Shown here piece after piece: positions 16,901-22,881 of a DNA stretch of 22,881 bases. Under the pieces are notes generated by a model. The model searched no databases. It saw only the letters and a program-made list of their open reading frames with translations, and was not told where the DNA came from. Made by a program: the position numbers and the translations under genes. Origin of the DNA: a virus; the IMG/VR virus record IMGVR_UViG_3300032213_002482, positions 1 through 22,881 of that record; one strand, given 5' to 3'. Each line of letters opens with the position of its first letter. Position 1 is the first letter of the stretch.

Positions 16901-17557
16901 AACTTTAAAATTTGTATCTAATGTGGAATCTAAAGGCTCATATAATTTAACATATATGTATTCGCCTATAACAACACTATTAACAACAAATGCAGTTTGG
17001 TTTCTACTAAAATTTAATAGATATGTTTTATGATAATCACCGGTGGTATGTTGTACATTAGAAATATATCCAGTAAGTTGACGAATAAATATAGGATCTT
17101 CTTCATCAATTGCACGTAATCTTAATTCCGTACGATCTGGAGAAATTTCATCAATTCTTAAATATTGTTGATCATAACTACCAATTAAATTTTTAAAAAA
17201 GTTAACTGCAACTTTAAAACTTCCAGCTGTTAACTTTAAAGATTCAAACTCATTATATAAATTAATTGCAATCGGTTGATTTGGAAATTTAATTCGTTTG
17301 CTAGTTATTTTATCGGTAATGTCTGGAATTTTATTTTGTATTCCGATTCGATGATTTCCAGTTATCCATGCATCATTTGAATAAACATGAAACTCAACTC
17401 TAATATCATCAGCTTGTTTTACAATATCTGGTACTTGACGTACACGTGTATTTTTATCATAACTAAAAAAGTCAGATTTAGATTTATCAATACGAGTAGC
17501 TGATACGGATTTTTCAGCTGATTGTATTTGATCGATATTTTTATATTGTGTTAACAT
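13985..17557 (-). CDS. Very large baseplate/tail protein with LamG-like domain
   Basis: The product has 1190 residues. The first 250 residues look like a compact beta domain with many charged residues (IRVEFHVYSNDAW, then DRTELRLRAIDEEDP). Residues about 450-600 are helical and contain VWRRIVNNLPLLLKSKGTKR followed by SVQALLSCYGIP. The R-x-I-x-N-x4-L-x-x-KGT pattern recalls tail protein I-type baseplate proteins of myoviruses. Residues about 610-770 are a LamG-like sandwich ending LQELRVWNISLSQSYFDNHV. A later helical region (DLSFFKQLEQLLPARADKLT) precedes a Ser/Gly/Tyr-rich tail. In T4 the gene after gp6 codes for the 1032-residue wedge protein gp7, so position and size suggest a gp7-like wedge role, but I see no clear sequence match. 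The start follows a 12-base gap with an A-rich leader. Confidence 0.55.
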   Translation of the reverse strand: MLTQYKNIDQIQSAEKSVSATRIDKSKSDFFSYDKNTRVRQVPDIVKQADDIRVEFHVYSNDAWITGNHRIGIQNKIPDITDKITSKRIKFPNQPIAINLYNEFESLKLTAGSFKVAVNFFKNLIGSYDQQYLRIDEISPDRTELRLRAIDEEDPIFIRQLTGYISNVQHTTGDYHKTYLLNFSRNQTAFVVNSVVIGEYIYVKLYEPLDSTLDTNFKVWIVEELKPTYIDKVTINPLQTDTVYKKLANPNWQANYSYNTSTETGLKNWNDILGSSIQTSQQIIDSYFSGSLSGVKLNINFSDFNNFIFYSSAVERLENFKYKLELIEYYTSQSIVVSQLSGSVATTNVADYTNSKNNLIGGFDTFEQYLYYQSSSMLTTYEIPNESSIVPTITGSYVTPVPKLNSSIPYTLAPTTGSQFKTWYNNLYQTASAFDALNLNGLINAIPEYIRYDQNNDQIITFVNMLGHHYDILYTYINHMSKIYKREENPKLGMPNELLYSVAKQFGWNLTDGNQYQELWQYVLGTDEAGTPLTGSNTVGDPSVPGRDMTYAVWRRIVNNLPLLLKSKGTKRSVQALLSCYGIPQSMISIKEYGGPRINRAPVYEKLNFDYSLDLMQNTAGTVTVNYSQSINTVELRFRTDNVITNPTMSGTMNLFKIGSNAVTLDYTSGTLGKIKINGTGSGNIEMFDGGWLTAMLTTSGSNLQVIAKRSKYGKIVTAVSASAVTSFPFSGSIVLGSTSTGASRLNGQLQELRVWNISLSQSYFDNHVKAPAAYNSIDPYGELIFRLPLTQKINHTLTGSLPGVQPRSSSISASFAGWSSNTPYDSIEETYYYDAPSIGAGTYDDNKVRLETNNLVGTLDVKTRAERSQYDVAPLDSKKLGVYFSPQTMIDEDIIAQYGYVNLDDYIGDPGELDSKSYPRLIWKAREYWKKYADKNDINSYIRMFTLFDLSFFKQLEQLLPARADKLTGILIQPNLLERSKDKILPAINKFETVYLTEISSQPSGSGDYLQYVGAIDGSILTLSANDDDQWQMYLTASTADKYDGVVYSHQYLLHSGSTWITASTPYWMSEATSPTIISSVISEYRYISGTVFFVTESSSGTVYGSGSYGTGSYADLIYQLSGSFAQVQDFIPQGIENQRYSGAKMTSPAFNINSTQTIDGGPVVEWRTTNPNQLIYQSNGDQGSFVLV

Positions 17558-17569
17558 GTTTTTTTATTC

Positions 17570-18418
17570 TCACAATGGTTGATTCCATTCATCTACATTT
17601 TTACTAGCATCTGTAATTACCCAATACGTTTGTTCCGCGCCAATTGTGTGGAAGAAACTATTTCCTTCTATAGATGATAACCCACCTATACCAAATGTAT
17701 CTCCAATTTCAAATTCTGAATTTAGAATAGTAACATCAATATATGTATCCCAGACTTCATACGGTTGCATTACGCTCCATCGTCCATCTTGTCCTGTCCT
17801 AGAATATTGTCCTAAATAGGTTCGATTCAATGGATAATTTGGTCCTTGTTTCATGATTGTAAATGCAACTGTTGATGGCAGAGAAGTTGGTAATGGGGCA
17901 TCATATCGATGATTAATTTTTATTCTAAATCTTAAATCAACTCCTGCATTTTTTACTGCTTTTGTAATATAATAAGTGTTTGCAGTTTTTTGAGGCTGTC
18001 CTTCTTCTAATTCATCCATTAAAATACCAGAAAAGACAGTACCGGCATTAATTGTTCTATCTTCACTAGGTTTATATCTAGCATATACAATATCTGAATC
18101 TAATGTTATATCTGCATTTAAATCCGTAGTAGTAGTTGCATTAACTGTAACTGGGAACTTATAGTATTTAAATCTAGTATCTAATACTTTTAATGCAGAG
18201 TTCATGGTTATTTGTTCTGCAACCGGATCAATATATAACATTGGATTATCTGTAGCAGATTCAGTTAATACGATATTACCACCCGAATCTCTAGGAATAA
18301 TAGCAGTATTATTAGATATATAAGTAAGTCCACGTTTTATATACTTAGCTTGTTGATCGCCAGCAACTGGATCATTTAATCTAGAGTCTTGTGAAGTTCT
18401 TTTAATATTTTCAGCCAT
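17570..18418 (-). CDS. Predicted baseplate/tail protein, unrecognised family
   Basis: The product has 282 residues. The first 40 are polar (MAENIKRTSQDSRLNDPVAG); the rest is predicted mostly beta. It includes FKYYKFPVTVNATTTTDLNA, a DLRFRIKINHRYDAP segment and VWDTYIDVTILNSEFEIGDTFGIGG. There is no signal peptide, coiled coil or enzymatic motif. Its ATG shares one base with the stop of the upstream gene (TAATG), so the two are probably made in a fixed ratio by re-initiation. It is followed after 12 bases by the 1190-residue gene. Location within the wedge cluster suggests a virion component. It could hold the position of T4 gp8, but nothing in the sequence shows this. Confidence 0.5.
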   Translation of the reverse strand: MAENIKRTSQDSRLNDPVAGDQQAKYIKRGLTYISNNTAIIPRDSGGNIVLTESATDNPMLYIDPVAEQITMNSALKVLDTRFKYYKFPVTVNATTTTDLNADITLDSDIVYARYKPSEDRTINAGTVFSGILMDELEEGQPQKTANTYYITKAVKNAGVDLRFRIKINHRYDAPLPTSLPSTVAFTIMKQGPNYPLNRTYLGQYSRTGQDGRWSVMQPYEVWDTYIDVTILNSEFEIGDTFGIGGLSSIEGNSFFHTIGAEQTYWVITDASKNVDEWNQPL

Positions 18419-19533
18419 TATCTAACTACTTTAAAATAAATTTTGTCGTCAATATACTGTTCTGTAAATCCATCTTTTAATTTAAATTCTAAACGATAAT
18501 AACGTTCAGGCATAAATCCATTCATATCAATATAGATGAAGTTACTAGTACTATCACAACTAACTTTATTATAAATATCATTATACGGAATTATAGCTTC
18601 ATCAGTTTCAGCATCATATATCGCATAATATGTAGTTGAAGGCAAAAACTTTACAGTTTCATATGGAAATAAATTTGTAGGAGATTTTCTAGGATATTTG
18701 TCTCGAGCATATACTCGAACCTTAACAATCTCAGTGTCTTTATACTGCGGTTTAACCTGACTGTATACAACAAATGACTCAGTGTCTACCTGACTTAAAG
18801 ATCCTGTTGTAAAAGTGCTATTATCCCAGTACATTAATAACTGAGGAACATATATAGTATGAGTATCTCTACTAAAAAATCTCACATATCCTGTAATATT
18901 ATCATCAGTCTCATCTGTGTCAGCAAATTTAAGTAAAAACCCATAATTAGGAATAGATGCACCTGCAGATCCACTTAACAATATTTTCAATGCATTGGTG
19001 ACATCCATATTAATATCAGTAGTACTATAAGAAAATGATTCGGAAGAAATAAGACCCGCTGTACTTCCCGACGGGGATGTTTGATACATCCAAGAACCAC
19101 CTTGTCCGGTACCGGCAACATATAATGAACTGGCACCGACTTGTATGTTTTGACTCGAACTAATCCAAGCAGACCCAGACTGAGACCCTGTCCATGATGC
19201 GCCATCAATTGTTAATGCATTTTGGAATCCCGTACCATTAACCCAAGATTCGCCAACTAATTTAGCATACACTGAATATTCAGATGCTAAGTTTTTTGCA
19301 TGGGTTGTATACAAACGAAGAATAAATTTACAATCATTAACAGTTTTACCATATAATGCTAATGATGATGAAATTTCAGTCATATCAAACTGTAAAACAC
19401 TTCTAGATAATTTTGTATCACCCGCAGTGTCTAGACGTTTCCCTATTTCTAAAATCTCATCTAATCCAGTATTATATTCTGGTAAGCTTTCATACAATGT
19501 AGTATCTTTATCCGTATAAAATATTCTAAACAT
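18418..19533 (-). CDS. DNRLRE-type virion protein
   Basis: The product has 371 residues. Residues about 5-240 have the layout of a DNRLRE-type beta domain: DTTLYESLPEYNTG, LEIGKR, then RSVLQFDMTEIS followed by CKFILRLYTTHA, then VYAKLVGESWVNGTGFQNAL and a WTG segment, and at the end NYGFLLKFAD and YVRFFSRD. These domains are usually found in surface or cell-wall-associated proteins and may bind glycans. The C-terminal 130 residues are a separate beta domain (EIVKVRVYARDKYPRKSPTN, then YYRLEFKLKD). An AAAGG site lies before the ATG, 10 bases after the gp6-like gene. The next gene overlaps its stop. A structural role on the baseplate is likely; the ligand is unknown. Confidence 0.6.
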   Translation of the reverse strand: MFRIFYTDKDTTLYESLPEYNTGLDEILEIGKRLDTAGDTKLSRSVLQFDMTEISSSLALYGKTVNDCKFILRLYTTHAKNLASEYSVYAKLVGESWVNGTGFQNALTIDGASWTGSQSGSAWISSSQNIQVGASSLYVAGTGQGGSWMYQTSPSGSTAGLISSESFSYSTTDINMDVTNALKILLSGSAGASIPNYGFLLKFADTDETDDNITGYVRFFSRDTHTIYVPQLLMYWDNSTFTTGSLSQVDTESFVVYSQVKPQYKDTEIVKVRVYARDKYPRKSPTNLFPYETVKFLPSTTYYAIYDAETDEAIIPYNDIYNKVSCDSTSNFIYIDMNGFMPERYYRLEFKLKDGFTEQYIDDKIYFKVVR

Positions 19534-19543
19534 TTATTTACCT

Positions 19544-21424
19544 TTAATATGTTACTACACGCCCTTTGATATCAGTATTTGGAAACTTAACTTCAAATAT
19601 ACTAGGATCTAATGACGGATAAATAACACCATTTTTTGTTGCAGAAATTAAATCATAAACATTACCTGAATATCCTTGGGATGATTCATATAAATTACTA
19701 AAATTAACTCGTATAACTGATTGTACACCTTTTACATTAGCAATAATAGTATTAACATCTGATTTTATAATTGGTTGATTGATTTGCCAACGATCAATAT
19801 CAAAATGTTGTTTTACTGTGTTAATACATTTAAGTAATACTTCGTTACTATTATAATTTGATAATACAGATATTTCAAATTGAAGTCCTATATTAATTAT
19901 ATAAGCATCTTTAATATTAACTGCATCAGTTAACATTCTATAATAATTTAAGTATGTTTTTAAATTTTCTTTGATTGCATTATTCAATTCAACTAATTGC
20001 TTAGATTGATTATATCCCAATACATACATATTCATTGCAAACGGATTTGGTAATCTAGATTCTTGATAATCTTGTTGAGATATTTGATCGTCTGGAACAA
20101 TATATGCTTTAGCTACACTACCAAATTTTGATGGCATAGAATAAGCACGTATTATATAATCTTCTCTAGTTACTAAACGATTCTGTGTAGCAAAATTTGC
20201 TAATGCATTATTTTTTATATCTTGCAACGTGTCTGCAGTTTTTGCACCAGCTGCCGGAATTGAATTATTAACTGCAACTGTAGTTTTAACAAAATTCATC
20301 ATAGGCGTACTTGAAGTTGAATTAACATCTTCATCATATTCAATATAATTTATTCCTGTTAATACATTTGCTGATACATTATCAGTTAACCCATTTCCTA
20401 TTGTATAAACTACCGTTAACGTTGTATTAGACGGAGCTTGTCCATATGTTCTAGTATATAAAAAATTTGATGGATCAATATCAACATCAACATCTCTTCT
20501 AAATCCAGCAAGTCCATTTCCTACATTATCTGGATTAGGAATAATTTCTTCATCGTTGTTATCTGATATTCCAGCTCCGAATTGTACTTCTAATTTATTG
20601 TCACTCCGCAAACGAGTAATAAAACGTTTTGCAGTTTTTTTCATTTTTAATAAACTAGGAGATTCAGAACGATACGGAGATAAATCCGGATCATTTTCTG
20701 CTAAATTAGGTACTGCTTCAAAAATAGTATCTTGTGCTAAGTATGGAACTTCATACCAACTATCACCATCTGTTTCCGTTATAGAAATTATTTCAATAAT
20801 ATTTGTTTCTGGTAAAACTACTTTATCATATGCAATCGGAGTTCCAAAATTAAATGTGGCTGTCTTAACATCTCCTGATACTGCTTTTACTTGTTTCTTT
20901 AATAAGTAATATGTTGGTTGTTTTGTAGTAGGATTGCTTTCATATATCGTAACTTCAGTAGTACTAAATGAAGATGAGAATCTAAAATCTACAGAATCCA
21001 ATGTTCTAAAAACAGCTGACCCATCTTTTTGTTTTACTCGCATTCCCGGTTTAATTGAAAGTGCATAATTATAATCTGGCTGTACAGCTGTTCCGGATCC
21101 TATAGAAGGTACAAGTTGAAATACATCTAATGTTACATGTGCTGGAATTGAATTTTTAGCATTATATCCTAATGCACGAGCTAAATCATATATATTACCT
21201 CGCTCTGATGCTTGTTCTAATAAAGATTCTCTTAAATTAATATCAGTGTAATATGATAATACATCTCCAACATATGATGCTAATTCAATGAACAACATAC
21301 CAGGAGATGATTCATTAAAATCAGTATATGAATTAGGAAAATACTGTTTTGTAAAATCAATTAAATTTCGTTTGAATTGTCCGAAATCTTTATTAATATA
21401 AGATACTTCTTTTTTAGTTTCCAT
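19544..21424 (-). CDS. Baseplate wedge protein gp6-like (baseplate J family)
   Basis: The product has 626 residues; T4 gp6 has 660. The N-terminal 110 residues are diagnostic: FTKQYFPNSYTDFNESSPGM followed by LFIELASYVGDVLSYYTDIN, then ASERGNIYDLARALGYN. This is the conserved start of gp6-type wedge proteins, whose dimers form the inner ring of the baseplate. The middle holds the J-like region (KTADTLQDIKNNALANFATQ, then NRLVTREDYIIRA). Residues about 500-626 contain INIGLQFEISVLSNYN and a terminal IKGRVV segment. It stands directly after the gp25-like gene, matching the pairing of these partners in contractile-tail clusters. The ATG is preceded by TAGGAAATAC, a good ribosome site that overlaps the gp25 stop. 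It acts in the assembled tail. Confidence 0.88.
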   Translation of the reverse strand: METKKEVSYINKDFGQFKRNLIDFTKQYFPNSYTDFNESSPGMLFIELASYVGDVLSYYTDINLRESLLEQASERGNIYDLARALGYNAKNSIPAHVTLDVFQLVPSIGSGTAVQPDYNYALSIKPGMRVKQKDGSAVFRTLDSVDFRFSSSFSTTEVTIYESNPTTKQPTYYLLKKQVKAVSGDVKTATFNFGTPIAYDKVVLPETNIIEIISITETDGDSWYEVPYLAQDTIFEAVPNLAENDPDLSPYRSESPSLLKMKKTAKRFITRLRSDNKLEVQFGAGISDNNDEEIIPNPDNVGNGLAGFRRDVDVDIDPSNFLYTRTYGQAPSNTTLTVVYTIGNGLTDNVSANVLTGINYIEYDEDVNSTSSTPMMNFVKTTVAVNNSIPAAGAKTADTLQDIKNNALANFATQNRLVTREDYIIRAYSMPSKFGSVAKAYIVPDDQISQQDYQESRLPNPFAMNMYVLGYNQSKQLVELNNAIKENLKTYLNYYRMLTDAVNIKDAYIINIGLQFEISVLSNYNSNEVLLKCINTVKQHFDIDRWQINQPIIKSDVNTIIANVKGVQSVIRVNFSNLYESSQGYSGNVYDLISATKNGVIYPSLDPSIFEVKFPNTDIKGRVVTY

Positions 21425-21431
21425 GTATTTC

Positions 21432-21872
21432 CTATGTAATTGTCATCTGTCCAGTTTCGTTTGCATTAATAACGATTGAAGAAACCTTTTCAGTAACTGC
21501 AGAAAAATTTATAGTAACTCGTATATCATGATCCAAAGTCGGATCATCTTGAGCAGTTAAAACATCAATTTGTTCTAATGTTACTTCTGGCATCCATCGA
21601 TTAACTGATACCGATATAATATCAATAATATCTGATTTTAATTCTTCAACATTCGGCTGAAAAATTATATTTAATAAATTAGTGCCGTATGCTGGATTAT
21701 CATAACGTTCGCCAATTCTAGTTAATAATAAATTCTTTAAATTATTTAATGCTTGTTGATCAGTTGAATAAACAGGAACAAATACTCCCGGACCGTTAAA
21801 ATTAATTTCAACGCCTAATGCTGTATTGTCAACAGCCGAATTAGTTTGTACCGGTTGTATTTTATATCCCAT
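21432..21872 (-). CDS. Baseplate wedge protein gp25-like
   Basis: The product has 146 residues; T4 gp25 has 132. The family core is clear at residues about 41-75: ALNNLKNLLLTRIGERYDNP, then AYGTNLLNIIFQPN. This is the G-E-R-x3-P-x-Y-G-x3-L-x2-I-F pattern of the GPW/gp25 family. A helical segment follows (VEELKSDIIDIISVSVNRWM) and then strands with IRVTINFSAV. gp25 ties the wedge to the sheath-initiating core in contractile tails. No lysozyme-type catalytic residues can be assigned. The ATG sits 4 bases after the stop of the helical 166-residue gene, and the gp6-like gene follows after 7 bases. The ribosome site is only A-rich (AAAAAGAAA). Confidence 0.88.
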   Translation of the reverse strand: MGYKIQPVQTNSAVDNTALGVEINFNGPGVFVPVYSTDQQALNNLKNLLLTRIGERYDNPAYGTNLLNIIFQPNVEELKSDIIDIISVSVNRWMPEVTLEQIDVLTAQDDPTLDHDIRVTINFSAVTEKVSSIVINANETGQMTIT

Positions 21873-21876
21873 TTCA

Positions 21877-22377
21877 TTATTTCTTTTTATTTATTGCTTT
21901 CATTAAAGCAGAATAATCTCTTGTCAATGCTTGTTGTACTTCGGGTGCAACTTCATATACTTTTCCATCTTCTGGATCTTCCATTATTGCTGGAGCGGCT
22001 GGTTCTAATCCCATAGCAGCTTTCATATTATTTCGCATCATCCCAAAACCTTGAGCATCATTTGATGTCATACGAATTTCATCCATACCTTCTTGCATCA
22101 TCTCTTTAAAACTATTCATAGCCAATGGTGCTTGTTCCATTAATGGATCCGTTTCATTTAATACCGATGCCCATTTATTTTCTGCAAATTGCACTTTAGG
22201 GTTTCTTTTTGGAGCTGTCTGTGGATTTCGATGATCAGGTATCTTAGATGATTTTACTGGCGTCTTCATCTCTGTAATAGTAGATTGTAATCCTTCTCGA
22301 AGAATTTCTGTTAATTCTTCTTTTATAACCTCACGTACGGCTACTTTAAGCGCTTTTATAAGTGTTTTTGAGTCCAT
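21877..22377 (-). CDS. Small helical protein of unknown function, upstream of gp25
   Basis: The product has 166 residues. Residues 1-40 form a strong amphipathic helix (LIKALKVAVREVIKEELTEI). A basic, proline-rich stretch follows (VKSSKIPDHRNPQTAPKRNP) with the segment VQFAENKWASVLNET. Residues 75-120 are rich in methionine (about one in six). The C-terminus VQQALTRDYSALMKAINKKK is again helical and basic. There are no cysteines, signal peptide or membrane segment. Composition resembles scaffold or chaperone-type proteins, but I do not recognise the family. The gene has its own junction element, 8 bases before the ATG, and nearly touches the gp25-like gene, so a role in baseplate assembly is possible. 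Confidence 0.55.
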   Translation of the reverse strand: MDSKTLIKALKVAVREVIKEELTEILREGLQSTITEMKTPVKSSKIPDHRNPQTAPKRNPKVQFAENKWASVLNETDPLMEQAPLAMNSFKEMMQEGMDEIRMTSNDAQGFGMMRNNMKAAMGLEPAAPAIMEDPEDGKVYEVAPEVQQALTRDYSALMKAINKKK

Positions 22378-22385
22378 ATTATTAT

Positions 22386-22399
22386 TTTTATATAAATAT
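22386..22399. promoter_or_regulatory. Repeated AT-rich junction element, copy f
   Basis: The plus strand reads ttttatataaatat, with TATAAATA at 22391-22398. Along the genes it is ATATTTATATAAAA, 8 bases after the stop of the edge gene and 8 bases before the ATG at 22377. Confidence 0.5.
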
Positions 22400-22407
22400 T
22401 GTAATTA

Positions 22408-22881
22408 TTAATTTACGGGCGTACCCCATTCTGTTGCTGATGGCTTCGGACCATATATTTGCATAGTAGTTAAATTTATATAGTAATCGCCTGGTTTTCC
22501 TAAGGTATTATCTGGAATTCCTTGTTGTTTATAAACTTTACTCGGTGCTTCTTGTAATGATGTTAATAAGTCTTGTTGCTGTTTAATTAACGATTGTATA
22601 TTAGAAGATCTGTCAGATATATCTATATCAGAAACGTTAAACTCATTATAAAATTCAGTATCAACTGCATCATTATAATCAACCGATGACGACAGTTTAG
22701 ATAATACGGTATCTGGTAATTCTAAATTATCTACGTTGCCATCACACGCAGATGAAACTTTTGATAATGCACCTAATAATGGCGGCACTAATACAGTTAA
22801 TTTAGATGTTAATGTATTCGGCAACGTTGAAAATTGTTGTAATGATGCTAATGCATTAACAATCGTAGCATCTTGAATTGC
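22408..22881 (-). CDS. C-terminal part of a predicted virion protein (5' end outside window)
   Basis: The frame is open to the right edge, giving at least 157 residues; no ATG is seen in it, so the true start is beyond the window. An internal TTG at 22824 is not convincing as a start. The first 110 residues are helical and Ser/Asp-rich, including SLIKQQQDLLTSLQEAPSKV. The last 40 residues (GKPGDYYINLTTMQIYGPKP, then a WGTPV end) resemble the short beta module found at the C-terminus of collagen-like and fibre-type phage proteins, with the pattern GDYYI-x-YGPK-x-WG. The gene is the first of the baseplate series in the window and is followed by a junction element. A structural role is inferred. 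Confidence 0.45.
   Translation of the reverse strand, partial: AIQDATIVNALASLQQFSTLPNTLTSKLTVLVPPLLGALSKVSSACDGNVDNLELPDTVLSKLSSSVDYNDAVDTEFYNEFNVSDIDISDRSSNIQSLIKQQQDLLTSLQEAPSKVYKQQGIPDNTLGKPGDYYINLTTMQIYGPKPSATEWGTPVN

Noticed and set aside
11540-18577. TATAAATA also occurs inside genes at 11540, 16446 and 18570
   Set aside because: About this number is expected by chance at the window's composition, and these copies lie within well-supported coding sequence, so I did not count them as regulatory elements.
20556-20909. Plus-strand open frame of 117 codons
   Set aside because: It lies wholly inside the gp6-like gene on the opposite strand; its product has no recognisable domain.
21432-21872. 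Lysozyme activity for the gp25-like protein
   Set aside because: The family has been described as lysozyme-like, but I cannot identify catalytic residues here; the structural role is sufficient.
22408-22824. Full-length 138-residue gene starting at the TTG at 22824
   Set aside because: The frame continues without a stop to the window edge, so an internal TTG is not a credible start; it is annotated as partial.

Overview
The window looks like part of the genome of an uncultivated, strongly AT-rich, T4-like contractile-tailed bacteriophage. It carries a gp25-like baseplate wedge protein, a gp6-like baseplate protein, several large virion proteins, a gp47/gp46-type recombination nuclease and a TOPRIM primase. 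All 17 genes I accept lie on the minus strand, so the window is read from its right end (high coordinates) to its left end. Genes are tightly packed with gaps of 0-60 bases. The one larger gap is 188 bases (7244-7431), and no stretch over 300 bases lacks a gene. I see no tRNA, insertion sequence, CRISPR array or integrase. The host cannot be read from this sequence. Shine-Dalgarno-like sites are patchy: clear before some genes (10316, 19533, 21424), replaced by A-rich leaders before others.

Right block (22881 to 11953), baseplate and tail: the C-terminal part of a virion protein cut by the window edge, a small helical protein, gp25-like wedge, gp6-like wedge, a DNRLRE-type protein, a 282-residue unknown, a 1190-residue protein with a LamG-like domain, and two more predicted structural proteins (216 and 439 residues). 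A strong intrinsic terminator follows.

Middle block (11889 to 7934): a LamG-containing structural protein whose C-terminal module copies that of the previous gene, a very short protein-kinase-like protein, and a 605-residue protein with two peptidoglycan-binding-like modules. The last two begin with nearly the same ten-residue segment (M-[IL]-x-L-K-x-L-L-x-E). It resembles the capsid-targeting propeptide of T4 internal proteins, so they may be packaged in the head and delivered to the host.

Left block (7914 to 1), DNA metabolism then tail fibre: a T7-type endonuclease I, a 188-base leader with two back-to-back inverted repeats, a TOPRIM primase with an apparently degraded zinc site, a single-chain SbcD-SbcC (gp47-gp46) fusion, a large tail-fibre-like protein, and a nucleotidyltransferase cut by the left edge.

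Six gene junctions carry the same AT-rich element. Read on the plus strand, each contains an exact TATAAATA (the T4 late-promoter octamer), but antisense to the genes; read along the genes it is ATATTTATATAAAA or close to it, 8-23 bases before a start codon. This shared signal, the kinase-like protein with its possible head-targeting leader, and the fused nuclease are the most interesting parts of the window.
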